This document shows positions 16,368-25,075 of a stretch of DNA of 64,000 nt, in pieces (the first letter of the stretch is position 1; each line of letters opens with the position of its first letter). The notes under the pieces were generated by a model. It was not told the DNA's origin. It did no database searches and saw nothing but the letters and a program-made list of their open reading frames with translations. The stretch comes from AWTP1-13 sp963840075. Lineage in GTDB: Bacteria; Pseudomonadota; Alphaproteobacteria; Rhizobiales; Hyphomicrobiaceae. Made by a program: the position numbers and the translations under genes. The DNA lies in contig CAWIXS010000026.1 in assembly GCA_963840075.1 (NCBI GenBank), positions 1 through 64,000 of the forward strand. The letters run 5' to 3'.

Positions 16368-17111
16368 TCAGGGCATGGCCAAGCCGCCATTCACATGCAA
16401 GGTCTGCCCCGTCATATACCCAGCCTCGGCGGACGCCAAATAGACGCAGGCGGCGGCAACGTCGGCGGGGGTGCCGAACTTCGCGGCCGGAATCGCCCCC
16501 TTGATGGCGGCCACCTGGGCCTCCTTGAGGGCGTCGGTCATGGGGGTGGAGATGAAGCCCGGCGCGATGCAGTTCACGGTGATGCCGCGGGGCGCCACCT
16601 CGCGTGCGAGCGACTTCGACATGCCGATCATCCCGGCCTTGGAGGCGGCATAGTTGCCCTGGCCGGGATTGCCGATGAGGGCGCTCACGGAGGAGATGTT
16701 GACGATGCGCCCGTAGCCGGTCTTGGCGCGCAGCATGGAGCGCGCCGCCGCCCGCATCAGCAGGAAGGTGGCGGTGAGATTGACGGCGATCACCTCGTCC
16801 CACTGCTCGTCCTTCATCACCATGAACAGGTTGTCCTTGGTGAGGCCGGCGTTGTTGACCAGGATGTCGAGGCGCCCGAGCTTGGCCGTGGCCGCATCGA
16901 CCAAGCCCGTCACCGCCATCCGGTCGGCGAGATCGCAGGGGAGCACGTGCACGTTGGGCCCCAACTCCGCCGCCAGCTTGTCGAGCTTCTCGGTCTGGCG
17001 CCCGGAGACCGCCACCACGGCACCCTGCTTGTGGAAGGCCCTGGCGATGGCTCCGCCGATGCCGCCGGTGGCGCCCGTGACGAGCGCCGTCTTGTCGGTC
17101 AGGTCGAACAT
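16368..17111 (-). CDS. fabG: 3-oxoacyl-[acyl-carrier-protein] reductase
   Basis: A 247-residue classical short-chain dehydrogenase that reduces 3-oxoacyl-ACP with NADPH. The cofactor loop TGATGGIGGAIARAFHKQG, the NNAG motif (LDILVNNAGLTKDNL), and the catalytic Ser-Tyr-Lys (IVNISSVSALIGN and NYAASKAGMIGMSKSLAREV) are all present, as is the FabG-type end GYMTGQTLHVNGGLAMP. It starts 8 bases after the fabD stop, so the two are cotranscribed. Confidence 0.95.
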   Translation of the reverse strand: MFDLTDKTALVTGATGGIGGAIARAFHKQGAVVAVSGRQTEKLDKLAAELGPNVHVLPCDLADRMAVTGLVDAATAKLGRLDILVNNAGLTKDNLFMVMKDEQWDEVIAVNLTATFLLMRAAARSMLRAKTGYGRIVNISSVSALIGNPGQGNYAASKAGMIGMSKSLAREVAPRGITVNCIAPGFISTPMTDALKEAQVAAIKGAIPAAKFGTPADVAAACVYLASAEAGYMTGQTLHVNGGLAMP

Positions 17112-17119
17112 GGTGTCCC

Positions 17120-18064
17120 CTATGGTCTGAGCAAGGGCAGCGCGGCGTCGATGTCACGGGGCGCGCCGATCGACACCGCCTCGAGCGACGGAACGATGCG
17201 CTTGGCGAGCCCGGCCAGCACCTTGCCTGCCCCGATCTCGAAGATTTGCGTGACCCCCGCGGCGGCCATGGCGGCGACGGACTCGCGCCAGCGCACGGTG
17301 CCCGTGACCTGCTCGACGAGGCGCCGCTTGATCTCGGCCGGGTCGGTGATCGGCGCCGCCAGCACGTTGGCGACCAGCGGCACCACCGGCGGCTTGATCT
17401 CAACGGTCGCGAGCGCCGCCGCCATCGCATCGGCCGCCGGCTGCATCAGGGCGCAATGGAAGGGCGCGCTCACGTTGAGCGGTACGAAGCGGCGCACGCC
17501 GTAGGCCTTCGCCAGGCGCGACGCCCTCTCGATCGCCGCCCTGGCCCCGGAGATCACCGCCTGGGTCGGCTCATTGTCGTTGGCGACCTGGCACACCTCG
17601 CCCTCGGCGGCCTCCGCGGCAAGCCGCTCGGCGACCTCCTTGCCGACGCCCAGCAGGGCCGCCATCGCGCCCTCCCCGACCGGCACGGCCTCCTGCATGG
17701 CCCGCCCGCGCGTGCGCAAGAGGCGCGCGGCGTCCCCAACCGTCAGCGCGCCCGCCGCTGCAAGCGCCGAGTACTCGCCCAGCGAGTGCCCGGCGACAAG
17801 CTGGACGCTGCCCGCGAGACTGAGGCCGCGCTCCTCGAGCACGCGCATGGCGGCGAGCGATACCGCCATCAGCGCAGGCTGCGCGTTCTGCGTCAGCGTC
17901 AGCGTCTCGAGCGGCCCCTCGAAGACGATGCGCGAGAGGCGCTCGCCCAGCGCGGCATCGACCTCGTCGAACACGGCCCGCGCCGAGGCGTGGGCCTCGG
18001 CAAGCTCGGCCCCCATGCCGACGGCTTGGCTTCCCTGTCCGGGAAATACGAACGCGACGGCCAT
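17120..18064 (-). CDS. fabD: Malonyl-CoA:ACP transacylase
   Basis: A 314-residue transacylase that loads malonate onto ACP. The nucleophile lies in VAGHSLGEYSALAAAGAL, the oxyanion-hole glutamine in FVFPGQGSQAVGMGAELAEA, the substrate arginine in LLRTRGRAMQEAVP, and the catalytic histidine in VSAPFHCALMQPAADAM. It is the first gene of the minus-strand fatty-acid block and is transcribed away from rpsF. Confidence 0.96.
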   Translation of the reverse strand: MAVAFVFPGQGSQAVGMGAELAEAHASARAVFDEVDAALGERLSRIVFEGPLETLTLTQNAQPALMAVSLAAMRVLEERGLSLAGSVQLVAGHSLGEYSALAAAGALTVGDAARLLRTRGRAMQEAVPVGEGAMAALLGVGKEVAERLAAEAAEGEVCQVANDNEPTQAVISGARAAIERASRLAKAYGVRRFVPLNVSAPFHCALMQPAADAMAAALATVEIKPPVVPLVANVLAAPITDPAEIKRRLVEQVTGTVRWRESVAAMAAAGVTQIFEIGAGKVLAGLAKRIVPSLEAVSIGAPRDIDAALPLLRP

Positions 18065-18182
18065 GCAGGCTGAAACCGGCTGTTGATCCCGGCGCGGCTA
18101 AGCCACAGGGCAGGCAGCCCTGTCAAGGCTTGCACCGTCCCGGGGTTCGCCCTGCAACGCCGTACGGCACGGAGATTTGGGC

Positions 18183-18210
18183 TTGCTGCCGTGCTCAATC
18201 TGCGTATAAG
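18183..18210 (+). promoter_or_regulatory. Putative promoter of the rpsF operon
   Basis: TTGCTG and TATAAG are spaced by 16 bases, about 205 bases upstream of the rpsF start, in the fabD-rpsF divergent region. The boxes are close to the sigma-70 consensus and would give a long structured leader. Confidence 0.45.
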
Positions 18211-18330
18211 ACGCGATTTACCCGTTCCGGCCGGAGGCTGAACGGCAGATCCCCACGAAGAAGCCGCAAGGAACAAAGTTGGGGACGGGCAATGCGCCCG
18301 GGCTGCCGGTGTTTCCGCTCTTTCGGGTCC

Positions 18331-18368
18331 TTGGGCCTTTCCGTGCGGCGCTGCCGCACCTGGCCCAA
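18331..18368 (+). promoter_or_regulatory. Leader hairpin upstream of rpsF
   Basis: TTGGGCC/GGCCCAA and, inside it, GTGCGGC/GCCGCAC form a long two-segment stem ending 46 bases before the rpsF GTG. In many bacteria an S6:S18-binding RNA precedes rpsF and mediates feedback control. This hairpin is a candidate for that role, but I cannot confirm the bulged CCG that the known motif requires. Confidence 0.35.
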
Positions 18369-18414
18369 AAGGGGCTTAGCGCCGGACGGGCGAACGGAAG
18401 AAAGGCAGACAACA

Positions 18415-18984
18415 GTGCCACTCTACGAGCATGTCTTCCTGGCGCGCCAGGACATCTCCCAGAACCAGGTCGACGCCCTGACCAAGGAGTACAGCGAGGT
18501 CATCACCGAGGGCGGCGGCAAGATCGGGAAGGTCGAGTACTGGGGCGTCAAGCCCCTTGCCTACAAGATGAAGAAGAACCGCAAGGCGCATTTCTCGCTC
18601 GTGAACATCGACGCCCCGCCGGCGGCGGTGGCCGAGATGGAGCGGCGCATGCGGCTCTCCCAGGATGTCATCCGCTTCCTCACCGTGCGCGTCGACGCCC
18701 ACGAGACGGAGCCCTCCATCCAGATGCGCAAGAGCGACCGCGACGACCGGCGCGACGGCGACCGCGGCGGTCCGCGCGACCGCGGCGGCTTCCGTGGCGG
18801 CGGAGGCGGCTTCCGTGGCGGCGGAGGCGGCGGCTACCGGGGCGATCGCGGCGGTGGTGGTGGTGGTGGCGGCCCGCGCCGCGACCGTGAGGGCGGCGAG
18901 GGCGACCGTTTCCCGAGGCGTGGCCCGCCGCCGCGCGAGCGCGAGAGCGAGACGCCGCAACCCGAGACCGAGGAGACGAGCTGA
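18415..18984 (+). CDS. rpsF: 30S ribosomal protein S6
   Basis: S6 binds the 30S platform together with S18. The core (residues 1 to about 100, PLYEHVFLARQDISQNQVDA ... GKIGKVEYWGVKPLAYKMKK ... RLSQDVIRFLTVRVDAHE) is typical. It is followed by a tail of nearly 90 residues rich in Arg, Asp and Gly, with GGFRGGGGGFRGGGGGGY-type repeats. Extended S6 tails are common in this order, but this one is long. The start is GTG, chosen because MPLYEHVFLARQ matches the family and GAAAGG lies upstream. rpsR follows after 3 bases. Confidence 0.95.
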   Translation: MPLYEHVFLARQDISQNQVDALTKEYSEVITEGGGKIGKVEYWGVKPLAYKMKKNRKAHFSLVNIDAPPAAVAEMERRMRLSQDVIRFLTVRVDAHETEPSIQMRKSDRDDRRDGDRGGPRDRGGFRGGGGGFRGGGGGGYRGDRGGGGGGGGPRRDREGGEGDRFPRRGPPPRERESETPQPETEETS

Positions 18985-18987
18985 GCC

Positions 18988-19236
18988 GTGGCTGACGTTG
19001 CAAGCACCCCCGTCAGGCGGCCGTTCCATCGCCGCCGCAAGACCTGCCCGTTCTCCGGCGAGAGCGCGCCCAAGATCGATTACAAGGATGCGCGCCTGCT
19101 CGGCCGCTACATGTCCGAGCGCGGCAAGATCGTGCCGAGTCGCATCACGGCCGTGTCGGCGAGCAAGCAGCGCGAGCTGGCGCGCGCCATCAAGCGCGCA
19201 CGCTTCATCGGCCTGTTGCCGTACGTCGTGGACTAG
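18988..19236 (+). CDS. rpsR: 30S ribosomal protein S18
   Basis: An 82-residue S18, partner of S6 on the 30S platform. Conserved features are RRPFHRRRKTCPFSG, KIDYKDARLLGRYMSERGKI and the basic helix SASKQRELARAIKRARFIGL followed by LPYV. The start is GTG, three bases after the rpsF stop, so translation is probably coupled. Confidence 0.96.
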   Translation: MADVASTPVRRPFHRRRKTCPFSGESAPKIDYKDARLLGRYMSERGKIVPSRITAVSASKQRELARAIKRARFIGLLPYVVD

Positions 19237-19347
19237 GGGCACGCGCGCCCCGCGGCCCGGTGCGCACGCTGGGCCGCAATGTGAATGTCGAAGGGTTGGG
19301 ACGGTTTGCCCCCGTCTCTAACCGCCAACGGCGGGACAGCTGCTGAC

Positions 19348-20298
19348 ATGCGAATCGGTTTCCTCATCGGTCTCGGATCGGGCGTCGCCTCGGCGTTCCT
19401 GTCGTACTCGGCGACACGGGGCTCGACGCCGCTGCTGGTCGTCCTTCTCGGGGTGCTGACGCCGCTGCCGTCGCTGCTGGCGGCCTTCGGGTGGGGCTGG
19501 TGGCCGGCTGCGGCCTCGGCGGCCGTCGGCTCGCTCGTGACCGGGCTCGTCGCCGACGCATCGTCGGCAGCCGGCTATTTCCTGACGCTGGGCGCGCCGA
19601 CGATCCTGGTGGCCCACCTCGCCTACCTGAGCCGGCCCGATCCCTACGGCAGCGACGCGCGCGAATGGTACCCGCCCGGACGCCTGATGGCGGCCATGGC
19701 GCTCTATGGCGGCGCGCTGCCGGTGCTCTTCCTGCCCCTGATCGGGGGCAGCTACGAGGGCCTGCGCAAGCCCGTCGCGGTGGAGTTCCAGCGCCTGTCC
19801 CAGCGCATGCCGGAGCTGGGCATGAAATCCATGACCGACCAGCAGGTGCAGGCCTTCACCGACCTGTTCATCACCTCGCTGCCCGCCGTGCTCGCGGCCT
19901 GGTGGCTGATCATCTTCACAGTGAACGCCTACCTCGCCGGGCGCATCGCCCTTGCGTCCGGCCGCCTCGCACGGGACTGGCCCGACCTTCCAGCCATGGC
20001 CTATCCCGTGGGCTTTCCCTTGCTCCTGGTGCTGGCCGTCCTCGCCTCCTACGCGCCCGGCGTCCTCGGCATTGCCGGCACCAGCTTCACGGGCGCACTG
20101 CTGCTCGCCTATCTCCTCGGCGGGCTGGCGCTCGCGCACTTCATCGCGCGCGGCCGCGCCCCGTGGGCCCTGTGGCTCCTCTATGCGGCCCTGATCCTGT
20201 TCGGTCCCTACGCCGCCATCGCCATCACGCTGGGCGGCCTGCTCGATCCCGTCCTCAAGTTGAAGCAGCGCCTCGGTGCGCACCCCCCCGCGAGTTGA
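19348..20298 (+). CDS. DUF2232 family integral membrane protein
   Basis: A polytopic membrane protein of 316 residues from the MRIGFLIGLGSG start (a start at 19285 is also open). About eight hydrophobic segments are visible, for example GVASAFLSYSATRG, LLVVLLGVLTPLPSLLAAF, AAASAAVGSLVTGLVADASS, LPAVLAAWWLIIFTVNAYLA and WALWLLYAALILFGPYAAIA. Genes of this family lie between rpsR and rplI in many alphaproteobacteria, as here. Some relatives resemble the S-component or YybS fold, but the function is unknown. Confidence 0.8.
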   Translation: MRIGFLIGLGSGVASAFLSYSATRGSTPLLVVLLGVLTPLPSLLAAFGWGWWPAAASAAVGSLVTGLVADASSAAGYFLTLGAPTILVAHLAYLSRPDPYGSDAREWYPPGRLMAAMALYGGALPVLFLPLIGGSYEGLRKPVAVEFQRLSQRMPELGMKSMTDQQVQAFTDLFITSLPAVLAAWWLIIFTVNAYLAGRIALASGRLARDWPDLPAMAYPVGFPLLLVLAVLASYAPGVLGIAGTSFTGALLLAYLLGGLALAHFIARGRAPWALWLLYAALILFGPYAAIAITLGGLLDPVLKLKQRLGAHPPAS

Positions 20299-20326
20299 AC
20301 CCGCATCGAAGAAAAAGGAGCCCCCT

Positions 20327-20920
20327 ATGCAGGTCATTCTTCTGGAGCGCATCGGCCGCCTCGGCCAGATGGGCGACGTCGTCACTGTCAAGGACGGCTA
20401 TGCGCGCAATTTCCTGCTGCCGCAGAAGAAGGCGCTGCGCGCCACCAAGGAGAACCTGGCGCGCTTCGAGACCAATCGCGGCCAGCTCGAGGCGCGCAAC
20501 CTCGAGCTCAAGAAGGAGGCCGAGGCGGTGGCGGCCAAGCTCAACGGCCAGAGCTTCGTGGCGATCCGGCAGGCGGGCGACACCGGCCAGCTGTACGGCT
20601 CGGTGGCGACGCGGGACGTGGTCGAGATCGTCACCGCCGGCGGGTTCACGATCGACCGCCGCCAGGTGGTGCTCGACCGCCCGATCAAGACGCTCGGCAT
20701 CCACACCACGCGCATCGCCTTACACCCCGAGGTGATCGTCGGCGTCTCCCTCAACGTGGCGCGCACCGAGGACGAGGCCCAGCGCCAGGCGCGCGGCGAG
20801 GACGTGACGGTCGTCAAGGAGGAGGCGCTCGACCTCGAGACGTTCAACCCGGACGAGGTCTTCGAGGAGGAGGTGCAGGTGCCCCCTGGGCAGGAGGAGC
20901 AGCCGACGCCCAAGGAGTGA
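20327..20920 (+). CDS. rplI: 50S ribosomal protein L9
   Basis: L9 binds 23S rRNA at the base of the L1 stalk. The N-terminal rRNA-binding domain is standard (MQVILLERIGRLGQMGDVVT, then VKDGYARNFLLPQKKALRAT), followed by the long central helix and the C-terminal domain (QLYGSVATRDVVEIV ... ALHPEVIVGVSLNVART). An acidic extension after residue 160 is usual in this order. A strong ribosome-binding site (AAAAAGGAG, 20311-20319) sets the start. Confidence 0.96.
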   Translation: MQVILLERIGRLGQMGDVVTVKDGYARNFLLPQKKALRATKENLARFETNRGQLEARNLELKKEAEAVAAKLNGQSFVAIRQAGDTGQLYGSVATRDVVEIVTAGGFTIDRRQVVLDRPIKTLGIHTTRIALHPEVIVGVSLNVARTEDEAQRQARGEDVTVVKEEALDLETFNPDEVFEEEVQVPPGQEEQPTPKE

Positions 20921-20954
20921 CAGGTACGGCTCGGGTAGGCGCGCGCCGTCGCGG

Positions 20955-21062
20955 CGCGGTGGCCGCCGCGATACCCTGGTGCCATCCGCCAAGGCCTATC
21001 TCAGCGCACTCAACAAGCTCGACGCTAAGCGGAACAGTTACACGCCCGGGCCAATGCGCTAG
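20955..21062 (+). pseudogene. 3' fragment of 2-isopropylmalate synthase (leuA)
   Basis: Downstream of rplI a short frame reads DTLVPSAKAYLSALNKLDAK and a few more residues before a TAG. LeuA proteins end in very similar sequence (a D..VASAKAYxxALNKLxxKR pattern). No start or upstream LeuA domain exists here, so this is a stranded gene tail next to the inserted AlbA/ParA-like cassette. The match is short; confidence is moderate. Confidence 0.5.
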
Positions 21063-21130
21063 ACGCTGAACAGGGCGGGGGCTATCATGCGCACGCCCTC
21101 GTATGTTACGGAAGGCTACTTCGACCGCAG

Positions 21131-22111
21131 CTAATGTAAGCCAATTCGACGCTCAATCTCGGCGGCAAGCGCATCAAAGTCCCGATAGCATTCTTGGACC
21201 GCAGATTGGTGGCCGCCGATTGCCCCATCGGCGGGCTTCAGCAGAAACATTGGCTTGCGTGCTTCCTGAGCCATCGGCATGAGAGACCGATAGTCCTTCA
21301 GCTGCGCCAATCTGTTACGGTCTTCCTCGACGCTCGCGGACTCCTCACCCAGACCCAAAACAGCTTCCGCGTATACATGAGGTGCTCTGTCGAGCCAGCG
21401 CTGAAAGGCTTTCGCCGCCCTGCTGCCGTGGGAGGAATAACGCGACACCACGTATCCAAGGGGAGACATCTCACCCGTTGGCAATTGGAATGTGAGCGTA
21501 GATGGTGCCCTCTGCTTTCGGTCCTGCCATTCCGCACGCCAGGCTCTCAACTTAGGACCGACATTCTGCAAGCCTCGTATTGAAAAGAGATCGGCTCCTA
21601 TGGGGATCACTACAAAATCAGCTGAGACGAGAGCGCACCGATTGATTGCACCCAAGTTGGGGCCCACATCAATCAGCCCGAGATCAGCTTGCTGCTTCTC
21701 ACCTATCGTTCTCAACATGCGATCAAAGGCAGCAGTGATGCGAAAAGCTCGCGGTTCTCCACTAAGGCAGCGAGGCCACTGTGTTGACAGCTCATCCTCT
21801 ACATCCGAGAGCGCGAGATCCCCTGGGATAAGAGCCAGTTTTCGCCCAACCATTTGTGGCCCTGGAATATGAAGGTCGCCCGTCCCCTCTAAGAGGGGCT
21901 GCATCGACGAATACACCGTAGATGCACCTCCTAAGGTCCAAAGCGCCTCTAGCCGATCGTCCTGGAGGAACATCCCTGACAGGTTCGCCTGAGGGTCCAG
22001 GTCGGCAGCCACTATGCGGCGCCCTCGAAGCATAAACATGTGGGCGAGGTGGTAGAGCAAAGAAGTCTTGCCCACACCGCCCTTGTTGTTGAAGAAGGCA
22101 ATCGTCTTCAT
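21131..22111 (-). CDS. ParA/MinD-like P-loop ATPase
   Basis: A 326-residue ATPase of the deviant Walker-A class. MKTIAFFNNKGGVGKTSLLY contains KGGVGKTS, followed by the second motif VAADLDPQANLSGMFLQ and a switch-like GLIDVGPNLGAINRCALVSA. ParA relatives segregate plasmids or position protein complexes by ATP-driven dimerisation. A middle region (residues about 190-250) and a C-terminal helix (QSAVQECYRDFDALAAEIER) are longer than in minimal ParA. No ParB gene is adjacent. Its ATG overlaps the stop of the upstream AlbA/HATPase gene (ATGA), so the two are translationally coupled. Composition is clearly more AT-rich than the flanking ribosomal genes, which indicates transfer. Confidence 0.8.
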   Translation of the reverse strand: MKTIAFFNNKGGVGKTSLLYHLAHMFMLRGRRIVAADLDPQANLSGMFLQDDRLEALWTLGGASTVYSSMQPLLEGTGDLHIPGPQMVGRKLALIPGDLALSDVEDELSTQWPRCLSGEPRAFRITAAFDRMLRTIGEKQQADLGLIDVGPNLGAINRCALVSADFVVIPIGADLFSIRGLQNVGPKLRAWRAEWQDRKQRAPSTLTFQLPTGEMSPLGYVVSRYSSHGSRAAKAFQRWLDRAPHVYAEAVLGLGEESASVEEDRNRLAQLKDYRSLMPMAQEARKPMFLLKPADGAIGGHQSAVQECYRDFDALAAEIERRIGLH

Positions 22112-23298
22112 TGCCGTCTCCTGACTGTGGCATGCACCCACCCCGCCAGCAGTTGAAACGCCACTGGCGGATTCCCGTTTTCCTCCAACGTCCGACGCAC
22201 GATCTCAAAGCCCTGCCCAAACCGTTCTACGAATCCATAGCCTTTGAGTGCTTCGGCAAGCGTTGGGTTCCGGTAATCGGTGTATCCAGGCTGGCCAAAG
22301 ACATCCGGCGTTACAGCACCGAATGGCCCGCCGGGACTCAAGAACTCAACTCTATCCGCGTACAATGTAATACGTACTGGGGAGTTGGTGCCTTCGTAGC
22401 TTCTGTGCATGACCGCATTTCGCACCAACTGTTGGAGCGCAGCGAGCGGATAGCCAAGCTGTCTCGTATGAACGTCGCGACCCATCTCAATCGGGGCTGG
22501 TATGGCCGCATCCATCAGTTCGTCTATCCGACGCAGTTGATCAGGAATCGTGCCAGTTAGCGTGCGCTCATCGGCCGTTGGATCAGTGAGATTCGTTCCA
22601 TCGACCCGGCGCCAGGTGATCGTAGCGGCAGGGAACCAATCTTGAGGAGACTTCCCAAGCATCAAAATCGCAGTCGTCGTTGGCAAATTGCTCTCATTGA
22701 TCAAACGGAGCGCTCGTAACTGCTGTTCTACTGTTCTTGTATTCTGTGCGATAGTGTCTGTTGACACGAGAGCAGGAACATATTCCAAAGTGAACCGGTT
22801 CAGGTCCAAATCGGCAAGCTGCGAACCCATCACGGGTTGAGCGTCAAAGGGAAGATTCCCCCAGCGCCGCTTCTCGACGAGTCGGCGCTCTTCTTCCGGC
22901 GTGGCGATTGCTCTGCGCGGACCAACTCGTATCCATGTCCGGCCCCTGTAGCGAACCGGAGGATTGTCTGATGGTTGCACAATAACAACGGCGACTGTGC
23001 ATCCACCGAGTTCACACTTCCTAACTTCCATAACGGGGAACGGGGTTATTGCGCCATCATCCCGCATTCCCCCTAAGGTTCGGAGCAATTCGTCAGTTAT
23101 CGGGAGTTGAGAGCACGAACCATCATCCTCCACGCCGACGAATACGGCGCCAGGTTGGCGGTGCCCGGGCAGATCATTCGCAAAGGCGCATATGGCCTCG
23201 CGAATTCTGTCATCATCTGAGGCATTGCGCTTCCGCTCGACGCGGTCGACCTCGCCTCCTTGCAGAAGGTGAGCTAAGTCCCCGTCCGAGAGTGACAT
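22108..23298 (-). CDS. Schlafen AlbA_2 domain / HATPase_c_4 protein
   Basis: A 396-residue protein of the group often annotated as putative ATP-binding or transcriptional regulator. The N-terminal AlbA_2 domain (formerly AAA_4) is marked by EVDRVERKRNASDDDRIREA and ICAFANDLPG then AVFVGVEDDGS. The C-terminal part has a GHKL-type N-box (LVRNAVMHRSYEG) and the downstream RVEFLSPGGPFG, YRNPTLAEALKGYGFVERFG and QGFEIVRRTLEENGNPPVAF motifs of HATPase_c_4. AlbA_2 domains are related to the Schlafen nuclease core and occur in several defence contexts. It is the first gene of a two-gene operon with the ParA-like ATPase. No DNA-binding HTH is obvious at the end. Confidence 0.75.
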   Translation of the reverse strand: MSLSDGDLAHLLQGGEVDRVERKRNASDDDRIREAICAFANDLPGHRQPGAVFVGVEDDGSCSQLPITDELLRTLGGMRDDGAITPFPVMEVRKCELGGCTVAVVIVQPSDNPPVRYRGRTWIRVGPRRAIATPEEERRLVEKRRWGNLPFDAQPVMGSQLADLDLNRFTLEYVPALVSTDTIAQNTRTVEQQLRALRLINESNLPTTTAILMLGKSPQDWFPAATITWRRVDGTNLTDPTADERTLTGTIPDQLRRIDELMDAAIPAPIEMGRDVHTRQLGYPLAALQQLVRNAVMHRSYEGTNSPVRITLYADRVEFLSPGGPFGAVTPDVFGQPGYTDYRNPTLAEALKGYGFVERFGQGFEIVRRTLEENGNPPVAFQLLAGWVHATVRRRQ

Positions 23299-23666
23299 TC
23301 TTACCTCGCATCGACCGGTTCCCTGAACTCACAATAAGCTTATATCACGCCACGGTCGCAGATTGACGTTGGGAATTCAGATGCCGAGGTACGAACCAGA
23401 GTCGTTGGAAGCACGCGCTCTAGGCGATGCGCGCACCTCGGTGACAACGAGATCGTCGTGGCTGCGGGCGCCGCAGTCGCGACTATGCGGGGCGGCGGCG
23501 AATTGAGGCACGGGCGTGGTTCAGGGCCGCGCAGACGGCAGACAAGCTTGTTCGGGACTGGAGGTTGTGGGTAGAGCAAGTATCATGTTACCGTTTCTTC
23601 ACACTACCGCTTCGAGTCGTCGTTGCCCGGAAGGAGATGCACGCTACCGCGAAGTGAGCCCGCTCC
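23299..23666. other. Intergenic region between the inserted cassette and cfa
   Basis: This 368-base divergent spacer contains no convincing gene. The part next to the AlbA gene is AT-rich (AATAAGCTTATAT, 23333-23345) and probably holds the cassette promoter on the minus strand. No clear ribosome-binding site precedes cfa. Plus- and minus-strand frames here are short and look like noise. Confidence 0.35.
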
Positions 23667-24917
23667 ATGCACAGATTGCTCGACGCCATCCTGCACCGCA
23701 TCGTCAAGGTCGGTGATTTGACGTTTGTCGATGGCGGCGGCCGGCCGCACCGGTATGGTGACGGCTCCGGCGGCGCCGTTGTCGTGCGGGCTATGGATCA
23801 TCGGATCGAGCGCCAGCTCGCGATGGATCCGCAGCTCGCCCTTGGCGAAGCCTACATGAGCGGCCGGCTCGTCATGGACCAGGGCAAGGTCTACGACCTG
23901 CTCGAGCTGGTGCTCAGCAACACCCGGAACCACCCCTTGCCGCGTTGGACTGCGACCGTCGACGCTGCCCGCTATCTGATCCGCCGGCTCAGCCAGTTCA
24001 ACCCGTCGCGGCGCGCCCGTCGCAATGTTGCACATCACTACGATATCGACGGCGCCATCTACGACCTCTTCCTCGACGCCGATCGCCAGTATTCCTGCGC
24101 CTATTTCGAGGACGGTGTGGCCAATCTCGAGCAGGCGCAGGAGGCAAAGAAGCGGCATCTGGCCGCCAAGCTCGCGCTGCGGTCAGGGCACAATGTGCTG
24201 GACATCGGCTCGGGCTGGGGCGGCCTCGGCCTCTACCTTGCCAAGAGCGCCGCGTGCAAGGTGACGGGCATCACGCTCAGCACCGAGCAGCACAAGATCT
24301 CGAACGAGCGCGCGGCGCGCGAGGGCCTGGCGCGCTCGGTCCGCTTCGAGTTCAAGGACTACCGCAAGGTCAAGGGCCGCTTCGATCGGATCGTCTCCGT
24401 CGGCATGTTCGAGCATGTCGGCGTCAATCACTACGGGGCCTACTTCAAGAAGGTCCGCGACCTCCTGACGGACGACGGGGTTGCCGTCATCCACACCATC
24501 GGCCGCTCCGAGCCGCCGGGCATCACCAATGCGTTCATCGCCAAGTACATCTTCCCCGGCGGCTATATTCCCGCCCTGTCAGAGGTTGCAGCTGCCGTCG
24601 AGCGGTCGGGCCTCGTGATCTCCGATCTGGAGGTGCTGCGGCTGCACTACGCCGAGACGCTGCGCGCCTGGCGCCAGCGCTTCCTCGCCAACCGGGACAA
24701 GGCCAGCGCCATCCTCGGCGAGCAGTTCTGCCGCATGTGGGAGTTCTATCTGGCAGCCTCCGAGACGGCGTTCCGGTATCAGGGCCTGGTCGTGTTTCAG
24801 CTGCAGCTCGCCCGGAGCAACGACGCGCTGCCGCTGACGCGCGACTACATGCTCGACGAGGAGCGCCGCCTGATGAGCGGCGACGGCCAGGCGCAGATCT
24901 CCTCCCGCCGCGCGTGA
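23667..24917 (+). CDS. cfa: Cyclopropane-fatty-acyl-phospholipid synthase
   Basis: A 416-residue SAM-dependent enzyme that converts unsaturated acyl chains of membrane phospholipids to cyclopropane rings. An N-terminal lipid-binding part precedes the methyltransferase domain. Signatures are ARRNVAHHYDIDGAIYDLFL, YSCAYFEDGVANLEQAQEAK, the SAM loop VLDIGSGWGGLGLYLAKSAA, SVGMFEHVGVNHYGAYFKKV and the C-terminal LHYAETLRAWRQRF and MWEFYLAASETAFRY. All key motifs are intact. The start follows an in-frame TGA 12 bases upstream, so 23667 is the first possible ATG. Confidence 0.93.
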   Translation: MHRLLDAILHRIVKVGDLTFVDGGGRPHRYGDGSGGAVVVRAMDHRIERQLAMDPQLALGEAYMSGRLVMDQGKVYDLLELVLSNTRNHPLPRWTATVDAARYLIRRLSQFNPSRRARRNVAHHYDIDGAIYDLFLDADRQYSCAYFEDGVANLEQAQEAKKRHLAAKLALRSGHNVLDIGSGWGGLGLYLAKSAACKVTGITLSTEQHKISNERAAREGLARSVRFEFKDYRKVKGRFDRIVSVGMFEHVGVNHYGAYFKKVRDLLTDDGVAVIHTIGRSEPPGITNAFIAKYIFPGGYIPALSEVAAAVERSGLVISDLEVLRLHYAETLRAWRQRFLANRDKASAILGEQFCRMWEFYLAASETAFRYQGLVVFQLQLARSNDALPLTRDYMLDEERRLMSGDGQAQISSRRA

Positions 24918-25075
24918 CAGGCTAACGGAGCGCTGCGCGCCTTCGGCTCGCATTGCTCCGGCCGGGATGACGGGTGGTGGTGTCACGAGTCGGCACCACG
25001 CAAGTGCTGGCTGACGGCGTTGTGGAGAGCGAGGATGGCGCCGATTGACGGTGCCCGCGCCGCCCGACTCCGGCT

